From RBG-13-68-16 sp050018455 (GTDB taxonomy: Bacteria > Acidobacteriota > Thermoanaerobaculia > Thermoanaerobaculales > Thermoanaerobaculaceae), in NCBI GenBank assembly GCA_050018455.1, contig JBEKAA010000004.1, positions 186,001 through 250,000 on the forward strand: a stretch of DNA of 64,000 nucleotides, in the 5' to 3' direction. Below, one piece after another: positions 33,157 to 42,072 of this stretch. The translations under genes were made by a program, and so were the position numbers. The notes beneath the pieces are model-generated. The model was not told the origin of the DNA and did not search any database. It saw only the letters and a list, made by a program, of their open reading frames with translations. Position 1 is the first letter of the stretch, and the number at the start of each line of letters is the position of its first letter.

Positions 33157-33624
33157 ATGCCGAGATCAGCGCCCCGCCCCTGCCGCCGGTGCCGCACTGG
33201 ACTCACGCGCGCGCCCCACGGCTTCTGCGACGCGTGCGCCCCGATCGGCCAGCGCGAGGAGATGCGACTCGCGGACGAGCGGAGGGGGTCCCGGCAGAAG
33301 CGCGGGTACACGGACAGGTGGGCGAAGTACTCGAGGCAGTTCCGGAGGGCCCACCCGCTGTGCGCCGATCCCTTCCAGGTCCACGGCGAGCTCGGCGCCT
33401 TCACGGAGGTCACCGACCACATCGTTCCTCCGTGGGCCGGCGGCAGCTTCTGGCATCCGGGCAACCACCAACCGCTGTGCCAGAGCTGCAACAAGCGGAA
33501 AGCAGCTGCCGATCGCAGCCGCTACGCAAAGGTCAGGGCCGGCGCGACCGGTGCGGCGTCCGCCGCTCCGGGAGAGTTGTTAGTCTTGTCTTCTCTTACG
33601 GGTGCGGGTGCGGGAGATGCGTAA
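33157..33624 (+). CDS. HNH endonuclease beside terminase
   Basis: A 155-residue protein. An N-terminal CRRCRTGL...CDACAP zinc pair precedes the nuclease domain: VTDHIVPPWAGGS, then HPGNHQPLCQSCNKRK. Such HNH proteins beside TerS/TerL assist specific genome cleavage in cos-type packaging. From residue 125 the coding DNA is the reverse copy of part of the replication gene, so the last 30 residues (Gly/Ala/Ser-rich) are of new origin and probably replaced the old end. The catalytic part is intact. Confidence 0.85.
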   Translation: MPRSAPRPCRRCRTGLTRAPHGFCDACAPIGQREEMRLADERRGSRQKRGYTDRWAKYSRQFRRAHPLCADPFQVHGELGAFTEVTDHIVPPWAGGSFWHPGNHQPLCQSCNKRKAAADRSRYAKVRAGATGAASAAPGELLVLSSLTGAGAGDA

Positions 33625-33647
33625 CCTTTGCCGGATTGTTCGGAACT
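33529..33647 (-). repeat. Inverted repeat, copy B (HNH 3' end)
   Basis: 119 bases identical in reverse to 27839-27972 minus its 15-base tandem unit. It crosses the HNH stop codon and ends 38 bases before the TerS start. Confidence 0.93.
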
Positions 33648-33685
33648 CACCCACGGGATGATACGAAATTGGCCCAGGATGGCGA

Positions 33686-34483
33686 ATGACCACAAAGGGT
33701 GACAGCTCGCGCCCGTTCCGCCTGGTTGGGGATGGCGGCAACGGGGACGGCTCCCTCCCGGAGCATTGGCCATGCTGCCCGGACTACCTCTCGGAGACGC
33801 AGCGCCGGAGGTTCTATGCACTCTGCCAGCGGCTCGAGGATCACCAGCTCCTCGAGTCGGCCGACGTCGGCGACCTCGAGGCCCTTGCCGTGGCGGAGGA
33901 CAACCTCGAGCAGGCGTGTCTCGCCGTGAACCTCGCCGGCAGGTACGTCACGACGGAGAAGGAGGGGCGCCCATACCAGTGCCCCGCGTGCAAGGGCTCC
34001 GGGGTGCGCCCGCTGCCTCGCGGGCGCGAAGGGGATCCCGCTCCTGCTGTCCATCCTCGCAAGCCAACCGGCCGTCCGTGTTCGACTTGTACGTCCCCAA
34101 ACCGGGCCGAGATCGACTCGGCCCTCGGTCGTGGCGAGTCATTCGGGAGCGTTTCGAAACGTTTTGAAACGCCGAAGGGGACCCTGTTTCGCCACAAGCG
34201 CAACCACCTCGGGAAGCCGGCCACACCGGTGCTTGTCGACCCGGCAGACCGGACGTGCCTCGGCTGTAGGGGCCTCGGCGTGATCGTCCCCAAGACCACG
34301 GAGATGGTGGCCAGGCGTCCCGAGGTTGGGGACCAACGGAAGGCCATCGACCAGATCGCGATGCTCTCGGCCAAGCTCGGGCTGGACGTCACCTCACGAG
34401 CGCGGGTCAAGGGCAGCGCGGGCACCCGGAAACCGACCTCAAAGCTCCAGGAGATCCGAAGCCGCCGTGCGATACGCGAGTAA
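33686..34483 (+). CDS. Terminase small subunit, P27 type, with inserted zinc/HTH segment
   Basis: A 265-residue protein. The P27-type parts are LSETQRRRFYALCQRLEDHQ with the following helices (to about residue 97) and, at the C-terminus, RKAIDQIAMLSAKLGLDVTSR. Between them lie YQCPACKGSG and CLGCRGLG, which look like one zinc ribbon. An extra segment (about 113-190) separates the two halves: CSTCTSPNRAEIDSALGRGE then KRFETPKGTLFRHKRNHL, a small zinc/HTH unit otherwise found as a separate protein. The subunit recognises phage DNA and recruits TerL. Residue positions are estimates. Confidence 0.8.
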   Translation: MTTKGDSSRPFRLVGDGGNGDGSLPEHWPCCPDYLSETQRRRFYALCQRLEDHQLLESADVGDLEALAVAEDNLEQACLAVNLAGRYVTTEKEGRPYQCPACKGSGVRPLPRGREGDPAPAVHPRKPTGRPCSTCTSPNRAEIDSALGRGESFGSVSKRFETPKGTLFRHKRNHLGKPATPVLVDPADRTCLGCRGLGVIVPKTTEMVARRPEVGDQRKAIDQIAMLSAKLGLDVTSRARVKGSAGTRKPTSKLQEIRSRRAIRE

Positions 34484-36398
34484 CCCGATCGTGGACGCCT
34501 ACGTCGCCGGCGTCCTGGACGGGAGTGTGCTTGTCAACGAGCTCGCGCGCCTCGCGATCGAGCGGCACGTTGCGGACCTCGATCGCTGGCCGAGCATCGT
34601 GGTCCGCGGCATCACACCCGAGGAGACCGCTGCCGACGTGTCGGCAGCCCGCGAGGCGGCACGCGCCCGCGGCGACGAGTTCTACTTCGACGAAGATGCC
34701 GCCCAGGCCTTCCTCGATTTCTACACCCTATGCCGGCACGTGGAGGGCGAGCTCGCCGGCCAGGAGTTCGTGCCGCTCCCGTACCAGGCGGCGGTCGACT
34801 GGATCAGCCACGGGTGGATGCGCACCGCGACCGGCAGCCGCCGGTTCAAGGAGCGGTGGATCGAGGAGCCCCGCGGCAACGGTAAGTCCTTCTGGCAGTC
34901 CTGCCACGAGCTCGGGATGATCGTGGCCGACCAGGAGCCCGGGGCCAAGGCCTACTCTCTCGCGACTGAGAAGCAGCAGGCCGCCGCGGCCGTGTGGGGA
35001 ATCGCCGCAGAGATCGTCCGCCAGTCCCCGGACCTGGTCGAGGAGCTCGAGGTCCAGGACAGCTTCAACAACCACCGTATCTTCGTGCCGGGTACGGGCT
35101 GCGAGTTTCGGCCCCTCAAGTCCGACCCGAAGCGCGCCGACTCGCTCAACCCGCACTCGATCTCCTGCGACGAAGTGCACGAGTGGCCGAAACGCGAGCT
35201 CTACACGAAGCTGCGCACGGCCATCGGCAAGCGCCGCCAGGCGATGCTCACCAACATCACCACCGCCGGCGACGACCGGCCTGGGACTGTGTACGAGGAG
35301 CTCCACGACCACGCGGTGCGCGTCCTCCGCGGCTGGCAGGACCGGTCCTTCGAGGACAACGAGTTCTTCGCGATCGTCTTCGCCATCGACAATCAGGCCG
35401 ACGGGTGCGACGAGGACGCGGACGCGTATGACGAGGGCAACCTCTACCGCGCCAACCCGGCGCTCGGCCACCCGGGGACCTCGGTTCGGATCGAGTACCT
35501 GCGCAGCATGGCGAACCGGGCCCGCGTCGAGCCGGAGGTCGAGCGCGACTACCTGCGCCTCCACCTTGGGCGCCGCGTCTCGGCAAAGGTCAAGCCGATC
35601 CCGGACGAGCAGTGGAAGGAGTGCGGCGCGCCGTCCCGCCTCGAGGGTCTCCTGGTGGCGGGAGGAGAGCAGGGTCCCGAGGCCGTGCTGGGTGCGGAGA
35701 CGGCCCGGATCCTCCGGTTGCTCGGCCATCGCGAGTGGTCGGCGTTCGACAGCCGTCCGTGCTTTGCCGGGATCGACCTCTCATCGTCCCGCGACCTGAC
35801 GGCCCTCACCCTCTACTGGCCGCCCTGGGCGGAGTGGCCGTTCGAGACGTACCGCTTCTTCGCCTGGTTGCCGCAGGAAAACCTCGAGGAGTGCCACCAG
35901 CGCGACCATGCCCCGTACGACCAGTGGGTGCGCGAGGGGTGGCTCGAGCTCACCGCCGGCGACGAGATCGACGAGGAGTTCGTGCTCAAGCGCGCCGTCG
36001 AGGTGAGCGAGAAATACGCGGTGATTCAGTGGGCCTACGACCCCTGGCACGCGGTCAGGCTCCAGCACGCGATGTTCGCCGCAACCGGGATCGAGATGGT
36101 GAAGTTCGTGCAGAACCTGCCGAACTTTGGCGAGCCAACGCAGCTCTTCCTCGACAGCGTCAAGGGCAAGCAGCCCAAGCTCATCCACGACGGCAACCCT
36201 CTCGCTCGCTGGTGCGCAAGCAACCTCGTCACCAAGGAAGACGCCCACGGCAATAAACGGCCGCACAAGAAGCTGTCCAACTACCGCATCGACCCGATCG
36301 TGGCCGCCATCATGGCGCGCGGACGCGCGATCGTGACGCCCACCGCGCCGCCTAAAGGCTCGATCTACGAGGACCGCGGGGTCAGGTTCTTCGGATGA
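34467..36398 (+). CDS. Terminase large subunit
   Basis: A 643-residue protein from GTG 34467, which overlaps the TerS end; the frame is open from 34326. The ATPase domain has EEPRGNGKSFWQS as Walker A, and the Walker B/C regions SISCDEVHEW and LTNITTAGDD. The nuclease domain has FAGIDLSSSRDLTAL, a second acidic stretch, and a C-terminal DPIVAAIMARG. This is the P27-group (Terminase_1) TerL, the motor that packages DNA into the prohead and cuts it. It overlaps the next gene by ATGA. Confidence 0.95.
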   Translation: MRYASNPIVDAYVAGVLDGSVLVNELARLAIERHVADLDRWPSIVVRGITPEETAADVSAAREAARARGDEFYFDEDAAQAFLDFYTLCRHVEGELAGQEFVPLPYQAAVDWISHGWMRTATGSRRFKERWIEEPRGNGKSFWQSCHELGMIVADQEPGAKAYSLATEKQQAAAAVWGIAAEIVRQSPDLVEELEVQDSFNNHRIFVPGTGCEFRPLKSDPKRADSLNPHSISCDEVHEWPKRELYTKLRTAIGKRRQAMLTNITTAGDDRPGTVYEELHDHAVRVLRGWQDRSFEDNEFFAIVFAIDNQADGCDEDADAYDEGNLYRANPALGHPGTSVRIEYLRSMANRARVEPEVERDYLRLHLGRRVSAKVKPIPDEQWKECGAPSRLEGLLVAGGEQGPEAVLGAETARILRLLGHREWSAFDSRPCFAGIDLSSSRDLTALTLYWPPWAEWPFETYRFFAWLPQENLEECHQRDHAPYDQWVREGWLELTAGDEIDEEFVLKRAVEVSEKYAVIQWAYDPWHAVRLQHAMFAATGIEMVKFVQNLPNFGEPTQLFLDSVKGKQPKLIHDGNPLARWCASNLVTKEDAHGNKRPHKKLSNYRIDPIVAAIMARGRAIVTPTAPPKGSIYEDRGVRFFG

Positions 36399-36550
36399 GC
36401 GAGCAAGGGAAGTCGCTCACGGCCGACGTGCTCGCCGGCCTCGGAGTTGTGTGCCTGTCGGCTGGCGCCTGGATGATCTACACGCCCGCCGGCCTCCTTG
36501 TCGGAGGGGCCTTGCTCATCCTCATCGGCGTCAAGCTGGAGCGTGCCTGA
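36395..36550 (+). CDS. 51-residue membrane protein between TerL and portal
   Basis: It overlaps TerL by ATGA and the portal by one base. Two hydrophobic segments (VLAGLGVVCLSAGAWMIY and GLLVGGALLILIGVKL) are present. Small membrane proteins are found at this position in some HK97-like phages. The function is unknown. Confidence 0.6.
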   Translation: MSEQGKSLTADVLAGLGVVCLSAGAWMIYTPAGLLVGGALLILIGVKLERA

Positions 36551-38124
36551 TGGGCCTCCTCGCCCGAAGCCTGCGCGTCGAGAAGCGAACGGTGCTGGAG
36601 AGCCTCAAGGGGATCGCCCCGTCGCTGTGGGACCAGCTCCACCTCACCTCGGCCGCGGGCCCCATCGTCACGGAGCTGACCGCGTCCAAGTCCACGGCGG
36701 TCCTGGCGTGCACCCGGGTCATCTCGGAGACCACGGCGTCGCTCCCCCGGCGGGTCTGCCAGCAGCTGCAACCGGCGGGCAAGCGCGCGGCGCCCACCCA
36801 CCCTCTCTTCCGCATCGTCCACGACAAGCCGAACCCGATGATGACCTCGTTCACGTTCTTCGAGACGCTCCAGGCGCACCTCTGCATCTGGGGCAATGCG
36901 TACGCGGAGATCGTGCGGAACGGCAACGGCGAGGTGGCGGAGCTCTGGCCGATCCCGCCGGCGCGGGTGACCTCGATCTGGCTCGACTGGAACCTGCACC
37001 AGATGCAGTACCAGATCATTCTCCCGGACGGCCGGCCCATCGTCCTGACCAGCGACCAGATCCTCCACGTGCCCGGCCTTTCGTTCGACGGGTTCCTGGG
37101 CAAGTCGCCGGTGCGCCTCATGGCCGAAACCATCGGTCTTTCGCTCGCCGCCGAGGAGTTCACCTCGCGCTTCTTCTCCAACGGCGCCCAGCTTTCCGGC
37201 GTGGTCCAGCACCCGGGCGTCATGAGCGATCCGGCGGCGCAGCGCTTCATGAAGAGCATCGAGGAGAAGCACACGGGCCTCCCCAACGCCTTCCGGGTGA
37301 TGCTGCTCGAGGAGGGGGCAAAGTGGCAGGAGACCGGCATGAAGCTGGTTGAAGCCCAGGTCCTCGAGCTGCGGAAGTTCCAGGTGGAGGACATCGCGAG
37401 GGCCTACCGCGTCCCCCTCCACCTCATCCAGGCGACTGATAAGTCCTCGAACTGGGGAACGGGGATCGAGCAGCTCACGATCGCCTTCGTCACCTACTGC
37501 ATGCGGCCGTGGATCGTGCGGTGGGAGCAGGCCCTCCAGAAGCTGTTTCCCCCTCAGGACACCGCGCAGTACTTCGTCGAGTTCCAGTTCGACGCCCTCA
37601 TGCGTGGCGACTACGCGTCCCTCACCAAGGGGCTGCAGCTCGGGCGCGTGAACGGCTGGCTCAACGCGGACGAGATCCGCGAGGCTCTTGGCTACAACCC
37701 GATCGGAGGCCCTGCCGGCCAGGACTACATCATCGCGCTCAACATGGGCGCATCTGGCCCCGTCGTTGAGGGGACCGACACGGAACCTGAGACCGACGTG
37801 CCGGACTCCAACCCGGACACGCGGGCGCCCGGTCGAATCGTCATGGTCAACGGGGTGCACGTTCCCTCCAACCGGGGCACGCGCGCGGGCGACTTTGGGC
37901 CCCTCCTCGACGCGGCCTGGGAGCGCATCACCCGCCGGGCGAGCCAGGAGGTCGGGGCGGCAATCGAGAAGGCCATCAAGAGCGGCGAGGACCCGGCCGT
38001 CCGGCAGACGATCTCCGGCTGGCTGATGGAGCACCGCGAGTACGTGGACCAGCAACTCGGGCCGATCGTGGCCGCCGGCTGGCGGCCTGGCAGCAACGGA
38101 GGCGGAAATGGCGCGCATCCCTGA
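36550..38124 (+). CDS. Phage portal protein, HK97 family
   Basis: A 524-residue protein. SKSTAVLACTRVISETTASLP, then NPMMTSFTFFETLQAHLCIWGNAY and VEDIARAYRVPLHLI are HK97-portal landmarks. It forms the dodecameric ring at the capsid vertex through which DNA passes. The C-terminal about 90 residues are an extension rich in Asp, Pro and Arg beyond the usual clip domain. It overlaps the protease gene by 17 bases. Confidence 0.94.
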   Translation: MGLLARSLRVEKRTVLESLKGIAPSLWDQLHLTSAAGPIVTELTASKSTAVLACTRVISETTASLPRRVCQQLQPAGKRAAPTHPLFRIVHDKPNPMMTSFTFFETLQAHLCIWGNAYAEIVRNGNGEVAELWPIPPARVTSIWLDWNLHQMQYQIILPDGRPIVLTSDQILHVPGLSFDGFLGKSPVRLMAETIGLSLAAEEFTSRFFSNGAQLSGVVQHPGVMSDPAAQRFMKSIEEKHTGLPNAFRVMLLEEGAKWQETGMKLVEAQVLELRKFQVEDIARAYRVPLHLIQATDKSSNWGTGIEQLTIAFVTYCMRPWIVRWEQALQKLFPPQDTAQYFVEFQFDALMRGDYASLTKGLQLGRVNGWLNADEIREALGYNPIGGPAGQDYIIALNMGASGPVVEGTDTEPETDVPDSNPDTRAPGRIVMVNGVHVPSNRGTRAGDFGPLLDAAWERITRRASQEVGAAIEKAIKSGEDPAVRQTISGWLMEHREYVDQQLGPIVAAGWRPGSNGGGNGAHP

Positions 38125-39157
38125 TCTTCGCAGCGCAATCGCGGTTCACCACACGGCCACCACGGACGTTGCGTGGGACGGCGGCGAGATGGTGAAGAGG
38201 TGCAAGGCAAACGAGACGGAGCTGAAGCTGCTGCACGCCTGGCGTTCCTACGACGGGGACCCTAACGTGAAATCGAGCTATAAGTTACCGCATCACATGG
38301 TCTCGGGCGACGGCCAGGTCCACGCGGCCAACATCAAGGCGTGCCAGAGCATCATCGGGGTCCTCAACGGCGCGCGCGGTGGGGCGGATATCCCGGACTC
38401 CGACGTCCAGGGCGTCTACAACCACGCGGCCGCGCACCTGAAGGACGCCGGCCTCGAACCCGCGGAGCTCAAGCGCAGCGCGGAGGAGCCCCGCCGGATC
38501 GAGCGCCGCGAGGTCACCGAGTTTCGCGTACGGCGCCAGGAGGACGGCAAGGCGGCCGGCCTCGCCGGGCTCGCGGCCCCCTATAACAAGGAGACCGTCA
38601 TCGGGACCCCGTTCGGGAGCTTCCGGGAGGTCCTCCGCTCGGGGATCTTCACCCGGGCCCTCAACGAGAAGCAGGATGTCGTGTGCTGGTATCAGCACGG
38701 GATGGGCGCCCCGCTCCCGCTCGGGCGAACCTCCGCGAACACCCTCCGGCTGAAGGAGACGGCCCAGGGCCTCGAGTTCGACTGCGATCTGCCGGACACG
38801 CAGGATGCCCGCGACCTGGCCGTCTCGATCGACCGCGGCGACGTGAACAAGATGAGTTTCGCCTTCGCGGCGTCGCCCGATGGTGAGAACTGGGACGACT
38901 CGGAGATCAAGGCCGGGAAGCTCCCGCTCCGCGAGGTCACCGACGCGGACATCAGCGACGTCTCGCCAGTCGTGTTCGCCGCGTACCCGCAGACTTCCGT
39001 CGGCATCCGCAGTGTCGCCGACGTTTTCCAGCGCTACCTCGACTCGCGACAGGGAGCAGGCTCCCCGAGCGAGGCGAACGACGCGAAGCCCGAGGCAGGC
39101 CTCGAGGTGGAGCGCGCCCGCATCGAGCTCGAGCGCAGGCGCTTCACGGACACGTAG
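38108..39157 (+). CDS. Prohead protease, HK97 family, with N-terminal extension
   Basis: A 349-residue protein. The first about 120 residues (KRCKANETELKLLHAWRSYD, KLPHHMVSGDGQVHAANIKA) are an added domain also seen in some Mu-like head proteases. The protease part has LAGLAAPYNKETVIG, WYQHGMG with the catalytic His, LGRT, and MSFAFA with the nucleophile Ser. It cleaves scaffold and capsid delta regions during head maturation. Confidence 0.9.
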   Translation: MARIPDLRSAIAVHHTATTDVAWDGGEMVKRCKANETELKLLHAWRSYDGDPNVKSSYKLPHHMVSGDGQVHAANIKACQSIIGVLNGARGGADIPDSDVQGVYNHAAAHLKDAGLEPAELKRSAEEPRRIERREVTEFRVRRQEDGKAAGLAGLAAPYNKETVIGTPFGSFREVLRSGIFTRALNEKQDVVCWYQHGMGAPLPLGRTSANTLRLKETAQGLEFDCDLPDTQDARDLAVSIDRGDVNKMSFAFAASPDGENWDDSEIKAGKLPLREVTDADISDVSPVVFAAYPQTSVGIRSVADVFQRYLDSRQGAGSPSEANDAKPEAGLEVERARIELERRRFTDT

Positions 39158-39173
39158 CACAGGAGACAGGACA

Positions 39174-40544
39174 ATGGACCCCAAGAAACTCCAAGAGCTG
39201 CGCGACAAGCGCAAGCAGCTCCTCGACCAGGCCGACGCCATCCTGAAGCAGATCACGGACGGCACCGGCGCGTTCACGGCGGAGCAGCGTGCCGCCTACG
39301 ACAAGGCTCTCGCCGAAATGAAGGGTCTCGACGAGACGATCGTCGCCGCCGACGCGATCGGCGAGCGACGTGCCGCGCTCGCCAAGCCCGTCAACCCGCC
39401 CGCCTCCCAGCCGGGCCCCGAGCAGCTCCCGACCGACCCGAGCATCGGCATGGGCAAGAAGGATCTGCGGAAGTACTCGCTCGTCCGCCTCATCCGCTCG
39501 ATGTCGGAGCCCAACGCGAGCGAGCGCTTCAAGGAGGCGGCGTTCGAGCTCGAGTGCTCGCGCGCCGTCGCCAAGCATCTCGGCAAGGAGGCCCGCGGGG
39601 CGTTCATCCCCTTCGACGTGATGGTCGCCAACCCCGAGTTCCGGGCGTCTGACATGTTGAAGGGCACCGCGACCGCCGGCGGCGACTTGATCGCCACGGA
39701 GCTGCTCGCGGCGAACTTCATCGAGCTGCTCCGCAACAAGATGGTCGTCCGCGCCGCCGGCGCCAAGGTCCTGACGGGGCTCATCGGCAACATCGCGATT
39801 CCGTCGCAGACCGCGGCCTCCGGCTTCTACTGGGTGGCGGAGGATGGCTCCCCGACGGAAACGGGGGCGGCCGTCGGCCAGGTGACGATGTCGCCGCACA
39901 CGGGGGGCTCCGTCACCCAGATCTCCCGCAAGCTTCTCCTCCAGTCCTCGGTCGACGTCGAGGCCTTGATGCGGGACGACCTCGCGGCCGTCGTCGCACT
40001 CGGCATCGACCTCGCGTGCCTCCACGGCAGCGGCGGGTCCAACCAGCCGTACGGCGTGATCTCCACGACCGGCGTGACCCAGGTGGTCATTGGGACCACG
40101 ACCACGACCGGCGGCGTGCCCACCTGGGCGAACGTCCTGGCGTTCGAAACGGCCGTCGCGATCGCCAACGCCGACATCGGCAACCTCGCGTACATCACCA
40201 ACCCCAAGGTGCGCGGGCTGCTCAAGGCGACGCCGAAGGTTGGAACCACCTTCCCGATCTTCATGTGGGAGGGAGGCAACCAGCCGGGTCAAGTCAACGG
40301 GTACGACGCCTACGCCACCAACCAGGTGTCCTCGACCCTCACCAAGACGCAGACGGGCCTCTCCGCGATGTTCTTCGGCAACTGGGCCGACCTGATCGTC
40401 GGCCTGTGGGGCGGTCTCGACATCCTGGTCGACCCCTACAGCCAGTCGACCATCGGCGCGGTCCGCGTCGTCGCGCTGCAGGACCTCGACATCGGGGTCC
40501 GGCACGTGGGGTCGTTCTCCTATGCGTCGGACATCGCGGCCTGA
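39174..40544 (+). CDS. Major capsid protein, HK97 fold
   Basis: A 456-residue protein from ATG 39174 with AGGAGA upstream. The first about 100 residues are coiled coil (LQELRDKRKQLLDQADAILK), the likely cleaved delta/scaffold domain, then a Pro-rich stretch. The HK97 capsid body has GGDLIATELLAANFIELL, SRKLLLQSSVDVEALM and GLWGGLDILVDPYSQS. A strong hairpin lies just after the gene. Confidence 0.94.
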   Translation: MDPKKLQELRDKRKQLLDQADAILKQITDGTGAFTAEQRAAYDKALAEMKGLDETIVAADAIGERRAALAKPVNPPASQPGPEQLPTDPSIGMGKKDLRKYSLVRLIRSMSEPNASERFKEAAFELECSRAVAKHLGKEARGAFIPFDVMVANPEFRASDMLKGTATAGGDLIATELLAANFIELLRNKMVVRAAGAKVLTGLIGNIAIPSQTAASGFYWVAEDGSPTETGAAVGQVTMSPHTGGSVTQISRKLLLQSSVDVEALMRDDLAAVVALGIDLACLHGSGGSNQPYGVISTTGVTQVVIGTTTTTGGVPTWANVLAFETAVAIANADIGNLAYITNPKVRGLLKATPKVGTTFPIFMWEGGNQPGQVNGYDAYATNQVSSTLTKTQTGLSAMFFGNWADLIVGLWGGLDILVDPYSQSTIGAVRVVALQDLDIGVRHVGSFSYASDIAA

Positions 40545-40577
40545 TCCTTCAGGCCCTGAATCAACGAGCGGTGAACC

Positions 40578-40604
40578 GGGAGGGGTCCGGAGCGGGCCCC
40601 TCCC
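40578..40604 (+). terminator. Hairpin after the capsid gene
   Basis: GGGAGGGG (40578-40585) and CCCCTCCC (40597-40604) form a perfect 8-pair stem with an 11-base loop, 33 bases after the capsid stop. The following bases are ACTGCTTT. It may be a partial terminator that keeps capsid transcripts in excess. Confidence 0.65.
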
Positions 40605-40627
40605 ACTGCTTTGAAGGAGACGCGGCT

Positions 40628-41023
40628 ATGGGAGACATCGACCTCTTCGACGACACTGCCGTCCTCAACCTCGTCGGCACACAGACCGTGACCGCGACAG
40701 ATCGAGGTTCGGCCGTCAATGTCCACCAAGGGAACCTCGAGGCGCGCGGGGTTGCGATTCTTGACGCGGCGGCCGCGAGCGCCGGTACCACCCCGACGCT
40801 CGACGTGAAGCTCGTGGAGAGCGACGACGGCGTGACGTGGACGGACGTTCCCGGGGCGGCGTTCAGCGAGGTCAGCGCTTCGCCCCTGCAGCAGGCGATC
40901 CCGGTCGCCATCGATTCGAGGAAGCAGTTCGTCGCCGCTGCCTACACCCTGGGCGCCTCGGGCACGAGCACCCCGTCGTTCACCTTCTCCGTGAACCTCA
41001 TCGGGCTCAAGAAATACAGGTGA
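40628..41023 (+). CDS. Hypothetical head protein, 131 residues
   Basis: ATG 40628 follows AAGGAGACGCGG. It is a beta-rich protein with LVESDDGVTWTDVPGAAFSE and VNLIGLKKYR, a type found directly after capsid genes. It may be a head decoration or joining protein. No signal or Cys. Confidence 0.55.
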   Translation: MGDIDLFDDTAVLNLVGTQTVTATDRGSAVNVHQGNLEARGVAILDAAAASAGTTPTLDVKLVESDDGVTWTDVPGAAFSEVSASPLQQAIPVAIDSRKQFVAAAYTLGASGTSTPSFTFSVNLIGLKKYR

Positions 41024-41026
41024 TCC

Positions 41027-41281
41027 ATGCGGGTCAAGATCGTCGAACCAACCAGCGCCAACGGGCACCCGGTCCACGTCGGCGAGGTCCTTGAGACCGA
41101 CGACCGGTCGGGGCACCTCCTCATCGGGCTCGGCAAGGCGGTCAGGGTCGAGGCTTCGGGGCTGACGTCCGCGGCGCCGGCCGAGGCGCCTGAGGTCGAG
41201 ACGGCGACCGACAAGGCAGCCGAGAGCGCCGTCGAGGAGGGGCAGCGACGCACGAGGTTCCGTCCTGGAGGGCGCCGGTGA
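41027..41281 (+). CDS. Hypothetical protein, 84 residues
   Basis: A compact N-terminal beta part (VKIVEPTSANGHPVHVGEVL, GHLLIGLGKAV) is followed by an Ala/Glu-rich and then basic tail. It resembles small head-region proteins placed before connectors. It overlaps the next gene by GTGA. Confidence 0.5.
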   Translation: MRVKIVEPTSANGHPVHVGEVLETDDRSGHLLIGLGKAVRVEASGLTSAAPAEAPEVETATDKAAESAVEEGQRRTRFRPGGRR

Positions 41282-42072
41282 AGATCCGGCGCAGGGCGAG
41301 CGGCCTGTACCTACCGGACGGGGAAACGCGCGCCCAGGGCGCCCTCTCCCTGCCAGGGGAGTTTACCGGCCTGATGATTGCCGTCCCGGCCTACGGGAGC
41401 ACCCTGCACACGTCGTGCGCGAAGTCGATCTGCGCGGCAACCGTCCAGATGGCCGTTCTCGGGGTCCCCACCGACACCTGCTACCTGGTCTCCGAGAGCA
41501 TGGTGACCCGCGCGCGCGACCAGATCCTCGCGGTGTTCATGGGACTCCCTCAATTCAGTCACGTCCTGATGGTCGACTCCGACGTCGAGTTTCCGCGCGA
41601 GGTGCCCCTCCGGCTGCTCTCCGACGCCCGCGTCCACGACATCGTGATGTGTGCCTACCCGCGGAAGAAGCAGCCGATCGGCTTCCCGCTCATTTGGACG
41701 CCGGAGCAACTCGCCGCCGGGCTCAACATCGACCCACGGACGGGGTGCGTGGAGCTCGAGGCGGGGCCCGCCGGATGCCTGATGGTCTCGCGCGTCGCCG
41801 TGAAGAAGCTGATGGACGCGCACCCGGAGCTCAAGTACACGGCCGACCAGCCCTACGACGAGCACCGGTATGCCCTCTTCAACCCGTTCATGGAGGGCGA
41901 CAAGCTCTGGAGTGAGGACATCACCTTCTGCAAGCGCTGGCGCGCCCTCGGAGGTTCGATCTGGTTGGACCCCTACTTCGACCTCACCCACTGGAGCGGC
42001 TCGGTGCCGTTCAAGGGGCACGTCCTCGACGTGTTCGAGACAGAGGAGAAGAAGGCGGAGGCGGCGGGATGA
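41278..42072 (+). CDS. Glycosyltransferase-like protein, GT-A fold
   Basis: A 264-residue protein from GTG 41278. LMIAVPAYGSTLHTSC at the nucleotide-binding end, then HVLMVDSDVEFPREVPLRLL with a DxD-like metal motif, VMCAYPRKKQ, and SEDITFCKRWRALGGSIWLD match GT2-like transferases (the late acidic motif resembles ED before the catalytic base). An enzyme of this type in the head-tail gene block suggests sugar addition to virion parts. The donor and acceptor are unknown. Confidence 0.75.
   Translation: MKIRRRASGLYLPDGETRAQGALSLPGEFTGLMIAVPAYGSTLHTSCAKSICAATVQMAVLGVPTDTCYLVSESMVTRARDQILAVFMGLPQFSHVLMVDSDVEFPREVPLRLLSDARVHDIVMCAYPRKKQPIGFPLIWTPEQLAAGLNIDPRTGCVELEAGPAGCLMVSRVAVKKLMDAHPELKYTADQPYDEHRYALFNPFMEGDKLWSEDITFCKRWRALGGSIWLDPYFDLTHWSGSVPFKGHVLDVFETEEKKAEAAG

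Noticed and set aside
36478..38118. A 546-codon minus-strand open frame, and a similar one at 39144-40505
   Set aside because: They are opposite the portal and capsid genes; no recognisable protein features.
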